Shown here piece by piece: positions 32,674-40,981 of a stretch of DNA of 64,000 nucleotides (positions are counted from its first letter, which is position 1; each line of letters begins with the position of its first letter). A program made the translations under genes and the position numbers. The DNA comes from JAHHUH01 sp045123075. Lineage in GTDB: Bacteria; Bacillota; Negativicutes; Acidaminococcales; Acidaminococcaceae. Location: positions 9,291-73,290 of the forward strand of contig JBGVIJ010000016.1 of assembly GCA_045123075.1 (NCBI GenBank). The letters run 5' to 3'. The notes under the pieces were generated by a model, which was not told the DNA's origin, did not search any database, and saw only the letters and a list, made by a program, of their open reading frames with translations.

Positions 32674-33270
32674 ATGAACTGCGCATTCTGCAAACATCAT
32701 AACTGCTACGTAAAAGAACAAAACTGCACCCGCTATTCCAAAGAAGAAGCGACTGCACTTTATAATGAAGAAGATATTAAAATCATGCAAGCTGCGGCTG
32801 TGACCGAAGCTGAGAACTATTTAAAAATGACTCGCTTGGAAGAAAGCCTTTTCTTCCTGCAACAAATGGGTATCAAAAAGATTGGTATCGCTTTCTGCAT
32901 CGGTTTAGCTAATGAAGCTAAATTCTGCGCTCAATATTTTAAAAACGCAGGCATCGAAGTAGAATCTGTTTGTTGCAAAAACTGCTCTATCGATAAGAGC
33001 GTTTGGAATTTACAAAAAATTAAACCCGGTCAACATGAAGCAATGTGCAATCCTAAAATGCAAGCTCAATTGATGAACGATGCTAAAACCGAAGCTAACT
33101 TTATCGTAGGTTTGTGCGTTGGTCACGATATGATTTTCACTAAACACAGTGAAGCTCCTGTTTCCAGCCTTATCACCAAAGATAGAGTGCTCGCTAATAA
33201 TCCTGCAGGCGTAGTTTATAGCCGTTACTGGAGAAGAAACCTGGGTATCTTGGAAGAAGGTACTGTATAA
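32674..33270 (+). CDS. DUF1847 cysteine-rich protein
   Basis: A 198-residue protein of the DUF1847 family. It starts MNCAFCKHHNCYVKEQNCTRYS (four cysteines, a likely metal-binding cluster) and contains KIGIAFCIGLANEAKFCAQYF, VESVCCKNCSIDKS and NFIVGLCVGHDMIFTKHSEAPVSSLITKDRVLANNPAGVVYSRYWRR. The family is common in anaerobes and probably binds a metal or iron-sulfur cluster; its role is unknown. CTGGAGGGAATTTT precedes the ATG. It is transcribed away from copA and followed closely by crcB. Confidence 0.88.
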   Translation: MNCAFCKHHNCYVKEQNCTRYSKEEATALYNEEDIKIMQAAAVTEAENYLKMTRLEESLFFLQQMGIKKIGIAFCIGLANEAKFCAQYFKNAGIEVESVCCKNCSIDKSVWNLQKIKPGQHEAMCNPKMQAQLMNDAKTEANFIVGLCVGHDMIFTKHSEAPVSSLITKDRVLANNPAGVVYSRYWRRNLGILEEGTV

Positions 33271-33274
33271 GCTT

Positions 33275-33652
33275 ATGTTAGATCTTGTTGTTGTTGCGAT
33301 TGGCGGAGCTATTGGTTCCGTATCTAGATATATGCTCGGTAATTTCATTACTAAGAATTACCACGGAAGTTTCCCTATAGGAACTTTCGCTATCAACATT
33401 TTGGGATGTTTTCTGATGGGGATTTTTATGTCATCTCTTATTCAAAGAGAAATGGTTGACACTACTTGGAGACTTTTCTTGTGTGTTGGTCTTTTAGGTG
33501 GTTTCACAACATTTTCTTCCTTTGGTTACGAAGCAATCACTATGTTATCCAAAGGTAAAACTATGATGGCAGGAATGTACGCAGGTTGCAGTGTTGTTGC
33601 AGGTTTGTTTTCTGCAATAACCGGTATGATGGTAGCGAAGTTTATCCTGTAA
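33275..33652 (+). CDS. crcB: Fluoride channel CrcB/Fluc
   Basis: A 125-residue protein with four membrane helices. The family features are GGAIGSVSRYMLGNFI, FPIGTFAINILGCFLMG and GFTTFSSFGYEA. Fluc is a dual-topology dimeric channel that lets toxic fluoride leave the cell. Only one gene is present, so it should form homodimers. It begins four bases after the DUF1847 stop. No fluoride riboswitch is visible in front of the pair. Confidence 0.94.
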   Translation: MLDLVVVAIGGAIGSVSRYMLGNFITKNYHGSFPIGTFAINILGCFLMGIFMSSLIQREMVDTTWRLFLCVGLLGGFTTFSSFGYEAITMLSKGKTMMAGMYAGCSVVAGLFSAITGMMVAKFIL

Positions 33653-33688
33653 AATTAAAGGAAATATCACGAGATTGGAGGATTAGAA

Positions 33689-33970
33689 ATGGATATTGAA
33701 ACAATGAAAAAGATTGTCTATCCTATTGCAATAGAATATCCAATTAAAAAGATAACCTTATTTGGTTCTCGTGCAGATAATACTAATCGTGAAGATAGTG
33801 ATGTTGATTTGATTATAGAGTTTACTGAACCAGTTTCATTACTTACTTTGTCCAAGATTCGTATCCATTTGGAAGAAGTTTTTGGTTTAAGTGTGGATGT
33901 CGTTCATGGCCCGTTGCAAGGTAATGAATTAATAGAGATCAACAAAGAGGTGGAACTTTATGTCGCGTAG
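33689..33970 (+). CDS. mntA: MNT-type nucleotidyltransferase antitoxin (MntA)
   Basis: A 93-residue minimal nucleotidyltransferase with GSRADNTNREDSDVDLIIEF (G26-S27, D38, D40), the GSx10DxD motif. In MNT-HEPN systems this protein AMPylates the HEPN toxin and silences it. The stop overlaps the next gene by 11 bases, which is the standard arrangement for these pairs. GATTGGAGGATTAGAA precedes the ATG. It begins the AT-rich accessory island that reaches to 43 kb. Confidence 0.93.
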   Translation: MDIETMKKIVYPIAIEYPIKKITLFGSRADNTNREDSDVDLIIEFTEPVSLLTLSKIRIHLEEVFGLSVDVVHGPLQGNELIEINKEVELYVA

Positions 33971-34307
33971 GGATAAAGTAGTTTTGCAAAAAGTAATCTC
34001 TGAAATTAACATCGGTGCTGAGATGATTGGTGATACATCTTTAGAGCAGTTTACTGCTGATGAAAAATTAAAGCGCGCAATTTGCATGACGGTAATAAAT
34101 ATAGGTGAGCTTATAAAAAATATTACTGATGATACGAGAAAGAAGTATTCTCACATTCCGTGGAAAGCAATTGCTGGTATGAGAGATTTAACTGCTCATA
34201 AATATCAAACATTAAAAATGGAAGATGTTTATGATACCGTGAAAACAGATTTCCCTGAATTAAAAGTAGAGCTAGAAAAGGTTTTAAACGACTTTGAAAA
34301 TGAATAA
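33960..34307 (+). CDS. hepT: HEPN toxin (DUF86, HepT-like RNase)
   Basis: A 115-residue all-alpha DUF86 protein. The HEPN nuclease motif Rx4-6H appears as RDLTAHKY (R75, H80), the short Rx4H spacing seen in HepT. It would cut RNA when not modified by the partner. The ATG lies inside the end of mntA. The motif and arrangement make the type II/VII toxin-antitoxin call safe. A terminator follows directly. Confidence 0.92.
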   Translation: MSRRDKVVLQKVISEINIGAEMIGDTSLEQFTADEKLKRAICMTVINIGELIKNITDDTRKKYSHIPWKAIAGMRDLTAHKYQTLKMEDVYDTVKTDFPELKVELEKVLNDFENE

Positions 34308-34312
34308 ATAAG

Positions 34313-34344
34313 AAGCAGTTACCGGTTTAGGTAGCTGCTTTTTT
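34313..34344 (+). terminator. Terminator after the MNT-HEPN pair
   Basis: AAGCAGTTAC pairs with GTAGCTGCTT (one bulge) and is followed by TTTTGC. It ends the toxin-antitoxin transcript. Confidence 0.75.
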
Positions 34345-34421
34345 GCTAACACAATCTACAACGTATACAAACATCTCTCACATCTCATTGCTACAATGGA
34401 AGTAGTATAGGAGGTGCCATT

Positions 34422-34979
34422 ATGTTAAAAATATTATTTATTGTAGGCTCCTTGCGCAAAGATTCTTTTAATTTGCAATTAGCACAAACTGCTGAAAAAT
34501 ATTTAGCAGATAAGGCGGAAGTTAAGCTTTTGGATTATCATAACGTATCGCTTTTTAATCAGGATATTGAGTTCCCTGCACCGCCCGCAGTTAACTCTGT
34601 TCGTGAAGATGTAAAGAACGCAGATGCTATCTGGATATTTACGCCAGAATACAATCACTATTTCCCTGGCGTGCTTAAAAATTTATTAGACTGGCTCTCG
34701 CGACCTGCTGGAAAAGGTGAAGGTAATGTTTTAAATGGTAAACCTGTCGCATTAAGTGGAATCACACCAGGTATGAGTGGTACTGCTCTTGCTCAAGACC
34801 ACCTTGTCACATTATTAAGTTTCTTGAACATGAAGATTATGAATGTACCGCGTTTAACTATTCCAAATGCAATGACTCAGCTTAATGAAAATGGAAAACT
34901 TACTTTGACAACAAGTGCGAAGTTTTTAGAAAAGCAAGTAGAAGCGTTCTTGGAGTTTGTAGAAAACAACACGCCTTAA
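34422..34979 (+). CDS. NADPH-dependent FMN reductase family protein
   Basis: A 185-residue flavodoxin-fold protein. The phosphate-binding loop is VGSLRKDSFNLQLAQTAEKYL (about 8-28) and the flavin-contacting segment is FTPEYNHYFPGVLKNLLDWLSRP (about 74-96), followed by KPVALSGITPGMSGTALAQDHL. It reduces FMN, quinones or azo dyes with NAD(P)H. TAGGAGGTGCC precedes the ATG. It is a single-gene unit with its own terminator. Confidence 0.9.
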   Translation: MLKILFIVGSLRKDSFNLQLAQTAEKYLADKAEVKLLDYHNVSLFNQDIEFPAPPAVNSVREDVKNADAIWIFTPEYNHYFPGVLKNLLDWLSRPAGKGEGNVLNGKPVALSGITPGMSGTALAQDHLVTLLSFLNMKIMNVPRLTIPNAMTQLNENGKLTLTTSAKFLEKQVEAFLEFVENNTP

Positions 34980-34986
34980 AAAGTAG

Positions 34987-35018
34987 AACCCGTTGCTCCT
35001 TTCGGAACAACGGGTTTT
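34987..35018. terminator. Terminator after the flavin reductase
   Basis: AACCCGTTG..TCC pairs with GGA..CAACGGGTT (one mismatch) with loop TTTC and T-run. It could serve the convergent HTH gene as well. Confidence 0.85.
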
Positions 35019-35044
35019 GTATGTGTTGGGTAGTTTTGAAATTT

Positions 35045-35350
35045 TTAAGCTGTTGTCTTGGATGCGGGTAAGTCATCTACAAATTGGATAACAAGCTTTT
35101 TGTTCATTGCTTTCGCAATACGGCATAATAATTTGATTGTTGGATTGGCAGTTCCATTCTCCAATTTGCTAATATCGGATTGATGGATGCCTGTAAGTTC
35201 AGAAAGTTCTTTTTGAGTCAAATTATTACCTTTACGTAATTCGATTAAAGCTTGTTTAAGTTGATACTCAATTTCTAACGCTTCATATTCTTTACGTAGG
35301 TTAGGATTGTTTGCAAGTTGCTCATTTAAAAAGTCGTTAAAGTTTTTCAT
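35045..35350 (-). CDS. XRE-family HTH protein, HigA-like, without visible toxin
   Basis: A 101-residue protein. An N-terminal helix (NDFLNEQLANNPNLRKEYEALEIEYQLKQALIELRKGNN) precedes a Cro/C1-type helix-turn-helix (LTQKELSELTGIHQSDISKLENGTANPTIKLLCRIAKAMNKKL). This layout is typical of HigA-type antitoxins, but no HigB-like gene is next to it on either side. It is divergent from the metallo-beta-lactamase gene, 180 bases away, so it may regulate that promoter. AAAGGGG precedes the ATG on the minus strand. Confidence 0.85.
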   Translation of the reverse strand: MKNFNDFLNEQLANNPNLRKEYEALEIEYQLKQALIELRKGNNLTQKELSELTGIHQSDISKLENGTANPTIKLLCRIAKAMNKKLVIQFVDDLPASKTTA

Positions 35351-35453
35351 CAGTAACCCCTTTTATAGTTTTTACCCAATATTATTATAAGGGATATATC
35401 CAATAAAGTCAAAAAGCAAGGTTATGTATTGAAGATATGTTATCGTAATACTG

Positions 35454-35494
35454 AGAGTGATGTTCAATTTTTTGAGCATCACTCTTGCTATTAT
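35454..35494 (+). promoter_or_regulatory. Hairpin plus extended -10 element, copy A
   Basis: A perfect or near-perfect inverted repeat (left arm 35454-35467, right arm 35472-35485, containing GATGTTCAA and TTGAGCATC) is joined directly to TGCTATTAT (35486-35494), an extended -10 promoter element. The same unit with the same junction occurs at 39959-39999. It drives the metallo-beta-lactamase/WYL/nuclease cassette and faces a divergent HTH gene. The palindrome is a plausible operator. Confidence 0.65.
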
Positions 35495-35529
35495 ATGTTT
35501 GAAAAGAATTGACGAAGGTGTGGTAAGAA

Positions 35530-36726
35530 TTGTTAAGTTTAAAATTTCATAAGAACCCTGAACGCATTGGTGGCGGAATTACAGAAATCAATTATGATGG
35601 TCATCGTCTTATAATTGATATGGGGGCAGAGCTTGAATTCGAGGGAGAAGAACCAAATCCTAATATTGATGGGGTTACAATTGGTAAAGCCAATTGTGAT
35701 GGAGTTTTGATTACTCATTATCACGGAGACCATATGGCGTTAGTAAAATATGTGTTACCAGAAGTTCCTGTTTATATGAGTAAGGTAAGTAAGGAAATTG
35801 GCTTGGCAATTCAAAATAGATTGAAACTATCAAAGAAGTGCCTTGCTGATGAAGAAACTATAAAAGTATTAGAAAGAACAAACATACTTAAATATGAAGA
35901 CTTTGGTAAAGACATACAAATTGGTGCTTTTACAGTACGCCCTATTAGAGTAGACCATTCTGCTTTTGATGCTTTGGCTTATCTTATAAAAGTAGCAGGT
36001 AAAAAGATTTTCTTTACCGGTGATTTTAGAAGTCATGGTTATACGGGAAAAGCTTTATTCAAAACCTTGGCGTATTATGTCGGAAAGGTTGATGTAATTA
36101 TCACAGAGGGAACTATGCTTAGTAGGGATGAGGAAGTGCTTTCCGAAATAGATTTTAAAAATAAGGCTGAAGAAATCTGTGATGAGCCTAAATATGTATT
36201 GTTTTTATGCTCATCTACAAATGTAGATAGTTTGATGAGTATGGCTAGCGTAGCCAAGTCAACTTTAAAAATGTTTTGTGTAGATAGCTTTCAAAGAGAA
36301 ATTTTGGAAGTGATTTCTAATAATAGTAAAAGTGATTTTTACAAACAAATACTACATAAAATTAGATACCCACAAGGGTTGATAGTTGCATTGCGGATTA
36401 GTCAACTTGATTTTGCAAAGCAGTTCTACAAAAAATATGGACGAGACAGTATTCTACTCTATTCAATGTGGGATGGATATATTGAAAAAATAGAAGAACT
36501 TAAAAAGCTAAAAGAGTTGTGGGGAAATAGATTTCTTCAATTACATAGTGGGGGACACGCTTCTGCGGATGATATAAAGAAATTAGTAGAGATATGTAGC
36601 AAAGGAAGAGAGCAGACTATGGTGATACCTATGCATTTAGAAAATTTTCAAGACGTTAACGATTTATGTCTGCCTGCTACAATCTGTAATCTGCGGCAGA
36701 GCGAAGAGCTTGTGCTCGTCCCCTAA
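35530..36726 (+). CDS. Metallo-beta-lactamase-fold protein, RNase J/beta-CASP-like
   Basis: A 398-residue metallo-beta-lactamase protein. The zinc motif is THYHGDH (H63, H65, D67, H68), then VDHSAFDALAYLI (H143) and FFTGDFRSHG (D165), the layout of RNase J-type hydrolases. A beta-CASP-like middle follows (about 185-340, KYVLFLCSSTNVDSL) and the last motif is LHSGGHASADDI plus VIPMHLEN. A TTG at 35530 with AAGGTG nine bases upstream appears to be the start. Nuclease activity is plausible, not shown. It opens a cassette with a WYL regulator and a nuclease-like protein. Confidence 0.78.
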   Translation: MLSLKFHKNPERIGGGITEINYDGHRLIIDMGAELEFEGEEPNPNIDGVTIGKANCDGVLITHYHGDHMALVKYVLPEVPVYMSKVSKEIGLAIQNRLKLSKKCLADEETIKVLERTNILKYEDFGKDIQIGAFTVRPIRVDHSAFDALAYLIKVAGKKIFFTGDFRSHGYTGKALFKTLAYYVGKVDVIITEGTMLSRDEEVLSEIDFKNKAEEICDEPKYVLFLCSSTNVDSLMSMASVAKSTLKMFCVDSFQREILEVISNNSKSDFYKQILHKIRYPQGLIVALRISQLDFAKQFYKKYGRDSILLYSMWDGYIEKIEELKKLKELWGNRFLQLHSGGHASADDIKKLVEICSKGREQTMVIPMHLENFQDVNDLCLPATICNLRQSEELVLVP

Positions 36727-36793
36727 AATTTGTTGTTATAAACTTTGTGTGTGATAAAATATAAATAACTAAGTATAGTTAAGGAGTGGAAGT

Positions 36794-37855
36794 ATGGCAA
36801 AAGAAAAGTTAAATGAAAATACGGATGCTGTTAACGAAAGGGAAAATGGTAGAGCCATTATCTTATGTGTCCTCAAAATTTTAGAAAAATATTCAGATGC
36901 AGACCACCCCTTAACTCGTGACGCTATTGCTGATAAGCTAGTTGAAGATTTTGGGATTCAAAAGATTCCAACCAGAAACACTATTAGTAATAATATTAAA
37001 CTGTTAAAAGAAAAATTTAATTATGACATTGTGGAAGGTAAATATGGTGGTGTCTATTTAGTAGGCAATACTTTTGATGATTTAGAATTAAAAATGTTGG
37101 CAAGCAGTATTGCTACTGCGAAGTTCTTGCCTGCTAAGCATGCTAAAGAACTTCTGGGAAAATTAAACGAACTGTGCAGTGAGCATAATAATTTGATTAA
37201 GGGCGTTGGTTTAGTAGAAAAATATATTCGTACTAGTAATAGGGACTTGTCCTACAACTTGCAAATTATATATGATGCCATTAAAGAAAATAAGCAAATA
37301 AAATTTGTTTATAATGACTTGGGTGTGAAAGGGGAACTAGTTCCTCGTTATCAAGTAAAGGCTGCGGATGGGAAATATACTTTCAATCCTTATGAAGTAA
37401 TTTGTAATGACGGTAATTTTTATGTTGTAGGTAGTACTTACGAATATAAAAATTTACGCCATTACAGATTGGATAGAATTACTGATATTGAGATCCTTGA
37501 AAATTCAAAACGTATTCCTCTTCGTGAAATTGAAGGCTATACAGATAAAGGTTATTTTGAATTGACTAGCTACGTGCGTGACCATTTAAATATGTTCAAT
37601 GGTGATGTGAAGCGTGTAAAATTTAAAGCTAGCAAATCCATTTTAAATTACATCTGGGACACTTTTGGTGATACTGCAGAAATTAGAGAACTTGCTGATG
37701 ATAAGGACAATGTAATATTTACAGTAAGAACTGTTATGGATGGTGCAAAGGTTTTTGCAAAACAATTCTGCACTGCTTGTGAAGTGCTTGAACCTCAAGC
37801 GTTGCGTGATGAATTGAAGCAGGAATTTGCGAAAGTAGTAGCGAAGTATCAATAA
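36794..37855 (+). CDS. WYL-domain transcriptional regulator
   Basis: A 353-residue regulator. The N-terminal winged helix-turn-helix covers about residues 20-90 (LKILEKYSDADHPLTRDAIADKL; NTISNNIKLLKEKFNYDI). The WYL domain follows from about 160 to 240 (IYDAIKENKQIKFVYNDLG; YTFNPYEVICNDGNFYVVGSTYEY; LRHYRLDRITDIEIL). WYL domains bind nucleotide or nucleic-acid ligands, and such regulators (BrxR type) often control defence genes. It lies 67 bases after the metallo-beta-lactamase gene and 23 before the nuclease-like gene. AAGGAGTGG precedes the ATG. Confidence 0.9.
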   Translation: MAKEKLNENTDAVNERENGRAIILCVLKILEKYSDADHPLTRDAIADKLVEDFGIQKIPTRNTISNNIKLLKEKFNYDIVEGKYGGVYLVGNTFDDLELKMLASSIATAKFLPAKHAKELLGKLNELCSEHNNLIKGVGLVEKYIRTSNRDLSYNLQIIYDAIKENKQIKFVYNDLGVKGELVPRYQVKAADGKYTFNPYEVICNDGNFYVVGSTYEYKNLRHYRLDRITDIEILENSKRIPLREIEGYTDKGYFELTSYVRDHLNMFNGDVKRVKFKASKSILNYIWDTFGDTAEIRELADDKDNVIFTVRTVMDGAKVFAKQFCTACEVLEPQALRDELKQEFAKVVAKYQ

Positions 37856-37878
37856 GTTTATGTTGGAGGTGTAAGGGT

Positions 37879-38958
37879 ATGAGAGGATTAAATGCTAATG
37901 TTATTAGAGAAATACTTGGTAATACAGACGTAGAGTACCAAAAATTAAGGGAAATAATAAATGAAATACGAAGTTCAAATAAATTAGAATTGTTTTTGGG
38001 TATAAGGGATGATTATATTAATCTTTACTATAAGGGAGCGAATGTTGTAAAGATTGAATTTTATAAAAATGGTAGCATAAAAGGGATTAAGACTCATAAC
38101 AAATACTGGAGTGGCATTGGTACTGGCTATAAAACAGTTTCTTTGACTGAATTGAATACTATTATAAGTAATATAGAAAAATATCTTACAAATGAAAACA
38201 AAATGGAGAAAAACTGGCAACAGGCAACTATTGTGCGAAACAATAGAGAGAAAAATCCAGATTGGTTTTTATTAGATATGGAATACATAATGGAAAGAAA
38301 AAATGATGGTGAGAGAAATTACGGTAGATTTGATATAGTTGCAATTTCTAATAATACTGAAGTGCCAATTGTTGGTCTTGTTGAAGTAAAGGTAGATATT
38401 GATGCGTTTAGTGGTTCTGGAGGTGATACTCCTAATCTGACTACTTGCAAACCTATAAGTTATAGTACTGATAATGCTCAAAAATTGGGGAGTGGGGTAT
38501 TAGGACATTTTAGTGATTTCATTAGATATTGTGATGATAGTAAGTATGTTGCTAAAGATGGGAAAACAGTTGGGAGATTTAATGTTTTAAGAAAAGAAAT
38601 TGTAAATATATTAGAAAATTATAAAGAGCTAGGATTGTATTCTAATGTTGTACAAAGTTTATTGGAGAAAATAAAAATCAAAGGCATTAGCGATACACCT
38701 GAGATACTATTTTTGTTATTCGGTGATAAAAAAACAGAAGAAGATATTGAAAAACAGTTTAAAAGATATGTAGGAACTGTTAAAAAAGGTAAAATACCTA
38801 GTAATACGATTGTTAATACTTGGGAAACAACAGTTTTAAATAAATATAATCAAATTAACTCAGTATTACAACTCAAATATTTAATAAAAATTGGAGAGCC
38901 CGAAAATATTGTTTTATCAGGTTATCCTATAAATGGTGCGTATAATATTTTTCTATAA
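37879..38958 (+). CDS. Putative PD-(D/E)XK-like nuclease
   Basis: A 359-residue protein of no family I can name. Residues 150-172 read RFDIVAI...GLVEVKVD, that is D152 followed after 17 residues by E169-V-K171, the D-(D/E)XK core of restriction-type nucleases, with strands on both sides. An upstream helix (WFLLDMEYIMER, 129-140) could supply another acidic ligand. LGSGVLGHFSDFIRYCDD follows and looks like the helical flank. It closes the metallo-beta-lactamase/WYL cassette (GGAGGTG ribosome site). High use of AGA and ATA codons marks it as foreign-like. Confidence 0.65.
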   Translation: MRGLNANVIREILGNTDVEYQKLREIINEIRSSNKLELFLGIRDDYINLYYKGANVVKIEFYKNGSIKGIKTHNKYWSGIGTGYKTVSLTELNTIISNIEKYLTNENKMEKNWQQATIVRNNREKNPDWFLLDMEYIMERKNDGERNYGRFDIVAISNNTEVPIVGLVEVKVDIDAFSGSGGDTPNLTTCKPISYSTDNAQKLGSGVLGHFSDFIRYCDDSKYVAKDGKTVGRFNVLRKEIVNILENYKELGLYSNVVQSLLEKIKIKGISDTPEILFLLFGDKKTEEDIEKQFKRYVGTVKKGKIPSNTIVNTWETTVLNKYNQINSVLQLKYLIKIGEPENIVLSGYPINGAYNIFL

Positions 38959-38964
38959 CAATCA

Positions 38965-38994
38965 AACCCCCATACACGCGTGTGTATGGGGGTT
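38965..38994. terminator. Strong bidirectional terminator
   Basis: AACCCCCATACAC and GTGTATGGGGGTT form a perfect 13-bp stem with a four-base loop. It lies between the convergent nuclease-like gene and the unknown gene, followed by CTCTTT. Confidence 0.9.
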
Positions 38995-39004
38995 CTCTTT
39001 AGTC

Positions 39005-39922
39005 TTATGTAATATTCACAATTTCCAATTTATCAGCTAACTTGTCTAGAATCATATCAGCATTTGAAGATGCAGTACTATTTCCCACAAAGACAAATAA
39101 TATATCGTTTGTATGCTCTAGAATATTCTTTTCAAAAGCGTTCCATAATTCATGATTAAGGTCACGAACAAAGTTTGTAGTACTTTTTCTAAAGTTAATG
39201 CTTTCTAAATCAATAACCATAGTTGTATCGGAAGCTCTTTGGAAAAAATCATCAACTTCTTTTTCAAAAGAGTTGTTTATTTTGGGAGTATTTAATTTTA
39301 CGAAAGTGGTACGCCCGCTAAAGATGCGATTAGCGAGTAGGGAATTACTTACTATGCTTTCTACAATTTCTTTCGCATTTTCAAAAGAGGTAGCAGTTAT
39401 TTTGTAATGAGTATATGTTGCGGTCATTACTTTTTCTTGCAATTCGCTGGTTTTGAAGATGTATTCCTTCGTTTCAAAATGTGCACTTGCTAAAACTTCT
39501 GGATTGAAATCTTCTGCCCAACTTAATTCGCCATTGGTACTTTCTTTTTGGTAAAGAGATTGTTCTTCCGCAAGTTTTACTTTATGATAGAATTCGTTAG
39601 TAGTGATTTCTACAATAGTTTGGGTAGCAAAATCAACTTTTAATAATTGTTGGAGATAGGCTGCCAAAGCTTGTTGAATGTTTAATAGTTCCTTTGTAGG
39701 GCAGTTGTAACAACATGCCAGATATAAAAGATTACCTTCAACTTTGTAGGATTGTACCATAAAGTTTTTATTGGTACATTCTTTATCTAAGAGTTCGTTT
39801 ATTTTATAAAGAAGCGATTTAGAATTATGTTCATTAGAAGTTTCTTTATTTATAAGTTTTCCGATAAAGGCATTATCTGTAAGATTTTGAGAAGCTTTAA
39901 AAGTTATGTCATAAAAAATCAT
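39005..39922 (-). CDS. Unknown soluble protein, island-specific
   Basis: A 305-residue protein I cannot assign. It is acidic and soluble, with no signal peptide or membrane segment. An early segment has a CCYNC cluster (about residue 71-75). The last 120 residues look alpha/beta (TTFVKLNTPKINNSFEKEVDDFF; TTMVIDLESINFRK; NDILFVFVGNSTASSNADMILDKLADKLEIVNIT), loosely like a degenerate ATPase core: a hydrophobic strand ending in Asp-Leu-Glu but no Walker A. A good AGGAGGT ribosome site precedes the ATG. It is divergent from the Sel1 cluster across a shared hairpin-promoter element. Confidence 0.6.
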   Translation of the reverse strand: MIFYDITFKASQNLTDNAFIGKLINKETSNEHNSKSLLYKINELLDKECTNKNFMVQSYKVEGNLLYLACCYNCPTKELLNIQQALAAYLQQLLKVDFATQTIVEITTNEFYHKVKLAEEQSLYQKESTNGELSWAEDFNPEVLASAHFETKEYIFKTSELQEKVMTATYTHYKITATSFENAKEIVESIVSNSLLANRIFSGRTTFVKLNTPKINNSFEKEVDDFFQRASDTTMVIDLESINFRKSTTNFVRDLNHELWNAFEKNILEHTNDILFVFVGNSTASSNADMILDKLADKLEIVNIT

Positions 39923-39958
39923 AGTATTACCTCCTAATTCTATATTACCATACTAAAG

Positions 39959-39999
39959 AAAGAGATGCTTCAATTTTTGAGCATCTCTTTTGCTATTAT
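39959..39999 (+). promoter_or_regulatory. Hairpin plus extended -10 element, copy B
   Basis: AAAGAGATGCT (39959-39969) and AGCATCTCTTT (39980-39990) are perfect 11-bp arms with the loop TCAATTTTTG. The right arm is joined directly to TGCTATTAT (39991-39999), exactly as in copy A at 35454-35494. It lies between the divergent unknown gene and the first Sel1-repeat gene and should act as promoter/operator for the latter. Confidence 0.65.
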
Positions 40000-40038
40000 G
40001 TAATCAAGAAAAAGTGTTAATAGCAGGAGGCTTCTTAG

Positions 40039-40947
40039 ATGATTAATTTAGAGAAGATGCTTGATTATGATATTGATTATTTTAAAGGTAATACTGCTTT
40101 TCAGATAGCAGAGAAATATTATGGAATAAAACGATATAATTTGGCGGCGAAAGAGTATCGTAAATGTTTTGAATATTTCTATCCAGTAGGGCGTCGCACA
40201 AATAGAACGGATGCAGTCCTGAAATATAAGGAATGGACAGCACAAGGTGATAAAGAAGTAATCCAAGCGTTTCGAGAACGCAGAGTTGAAATTGAAAATG
40301 TTGTTAAGATTATCGAAGAAAGATATCGCCAAATGTTTCAAGAAAATATTGCTGATGCTGCTTTAGGGCTAGCAGAATTGTTAGAAGGGTTAGCTTGGCG
40401 TAAACTAAATGATTTATCAAAAGATGAAGATTTAGAATTGATGACAGAAACTAATGAAGAGATAGACACACAGTTATTGTGTTTATTAGAACAAGCTGCT
40501 GCACTTAATTCAAAGGAAGCGCTACATAGATTGGGGTATATTTACGAAGATAAAGGTGATTATAAGAAAGCTAAAGACTATTATGCAAAAGCTGTAGCTT
40601 TAGGATGTGGGGATTCTGCTTTCTCCATAGCTGATGTAATAGAAAAAGAGTTTATTTCTAATCGTGGAGATACATACAAAGGCAGCATTTCATGGTTGGC
40701 GGATATGTATTGGGGAAATTTAGTATTGAATGAAAAAGAAAAGAAAATGCTGAAAGAAGCAGTAAATTGGCTTTTAATAGCAGCAAGTTTAGGAAATAGT
40801 ACTGCAATGAGTATTATTTCTAATTGTTATAAATTTGGAGTTGGTGTAGAGAAAAATGAACAACTTGCTAAACACTGGAGTAGTATTGGTGAGATTTGCG
40901 TAGGAGTAGTAAAGAGGGCTCAAGATGAATTGTTAATTAAATATTGA
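40039..40947 (+). CDS. Sel1/TPR-repeat protein A
   Basis: A 302-residue, soluble helical-repeat protein. The N-terminal region (FQIAEKYYGIKRYNLAAKEYRKCFEYFYPVG) is TPR-like; clear Sel1 units are SKEALHRLGYIYEDKGDYKKAKDYYAKAVALG (about 155-190) and NSTAMSIISNCYKFGVGVEKNEQLAKHW near the end. Sel1 repeats bind proteins. It is a paralogue of the next gene: matching blocks include the FYPVGRRTNRTDAVLKYK and VEIENVVKIIEERYRQM regions. No signal peptide. GCAGGAGG precedes the ATG. Confidence 0.85.
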   Translation: MINLEKMLDYDIDYFKGNTAFQIAEKYYGIKRYNLAAKEYRKCFEYFYPVGRRTNRTDAVLKYKEWTAQGDKEVIQAFRERRVEIENVVKIIEERYRQMFQENIADAALGLAELLEGLAWRKLNDLSKDEDLELMTETNEEIDTQLLCLLEQAAALNSKEALHRLGYIYEDKGDYKKAKDYYAKAVALGCGDSAFSIADVIEKEFISNRGDTYKGSISWLADMYWGNLVLNEKEKKMLKEAVNWLLIAASLGNSTAMSIISNCYKFGVGVEKNEQLAKHWSSIGEICVGVVKRAQDELLIKY

Positions 40948-40981
40948 GAAGAAAAAGTATTAATGCAAGGAGGCTTCTTGG

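Noticed and set aside
33653..34307. Possible fluoride riboswitch linked to crcB
   Set aside because: crcB follows DUF1847 after four bases, and neither upstream nor downstream sequence shows the conserved fluoride aptamer.
35045..35350. Complete HigBA toxin-antitoxin pair
   Set aside because: Only the antitoxin-like HTH protein is present. No RelE/HigB-like frame lies within 300 bases on either side.
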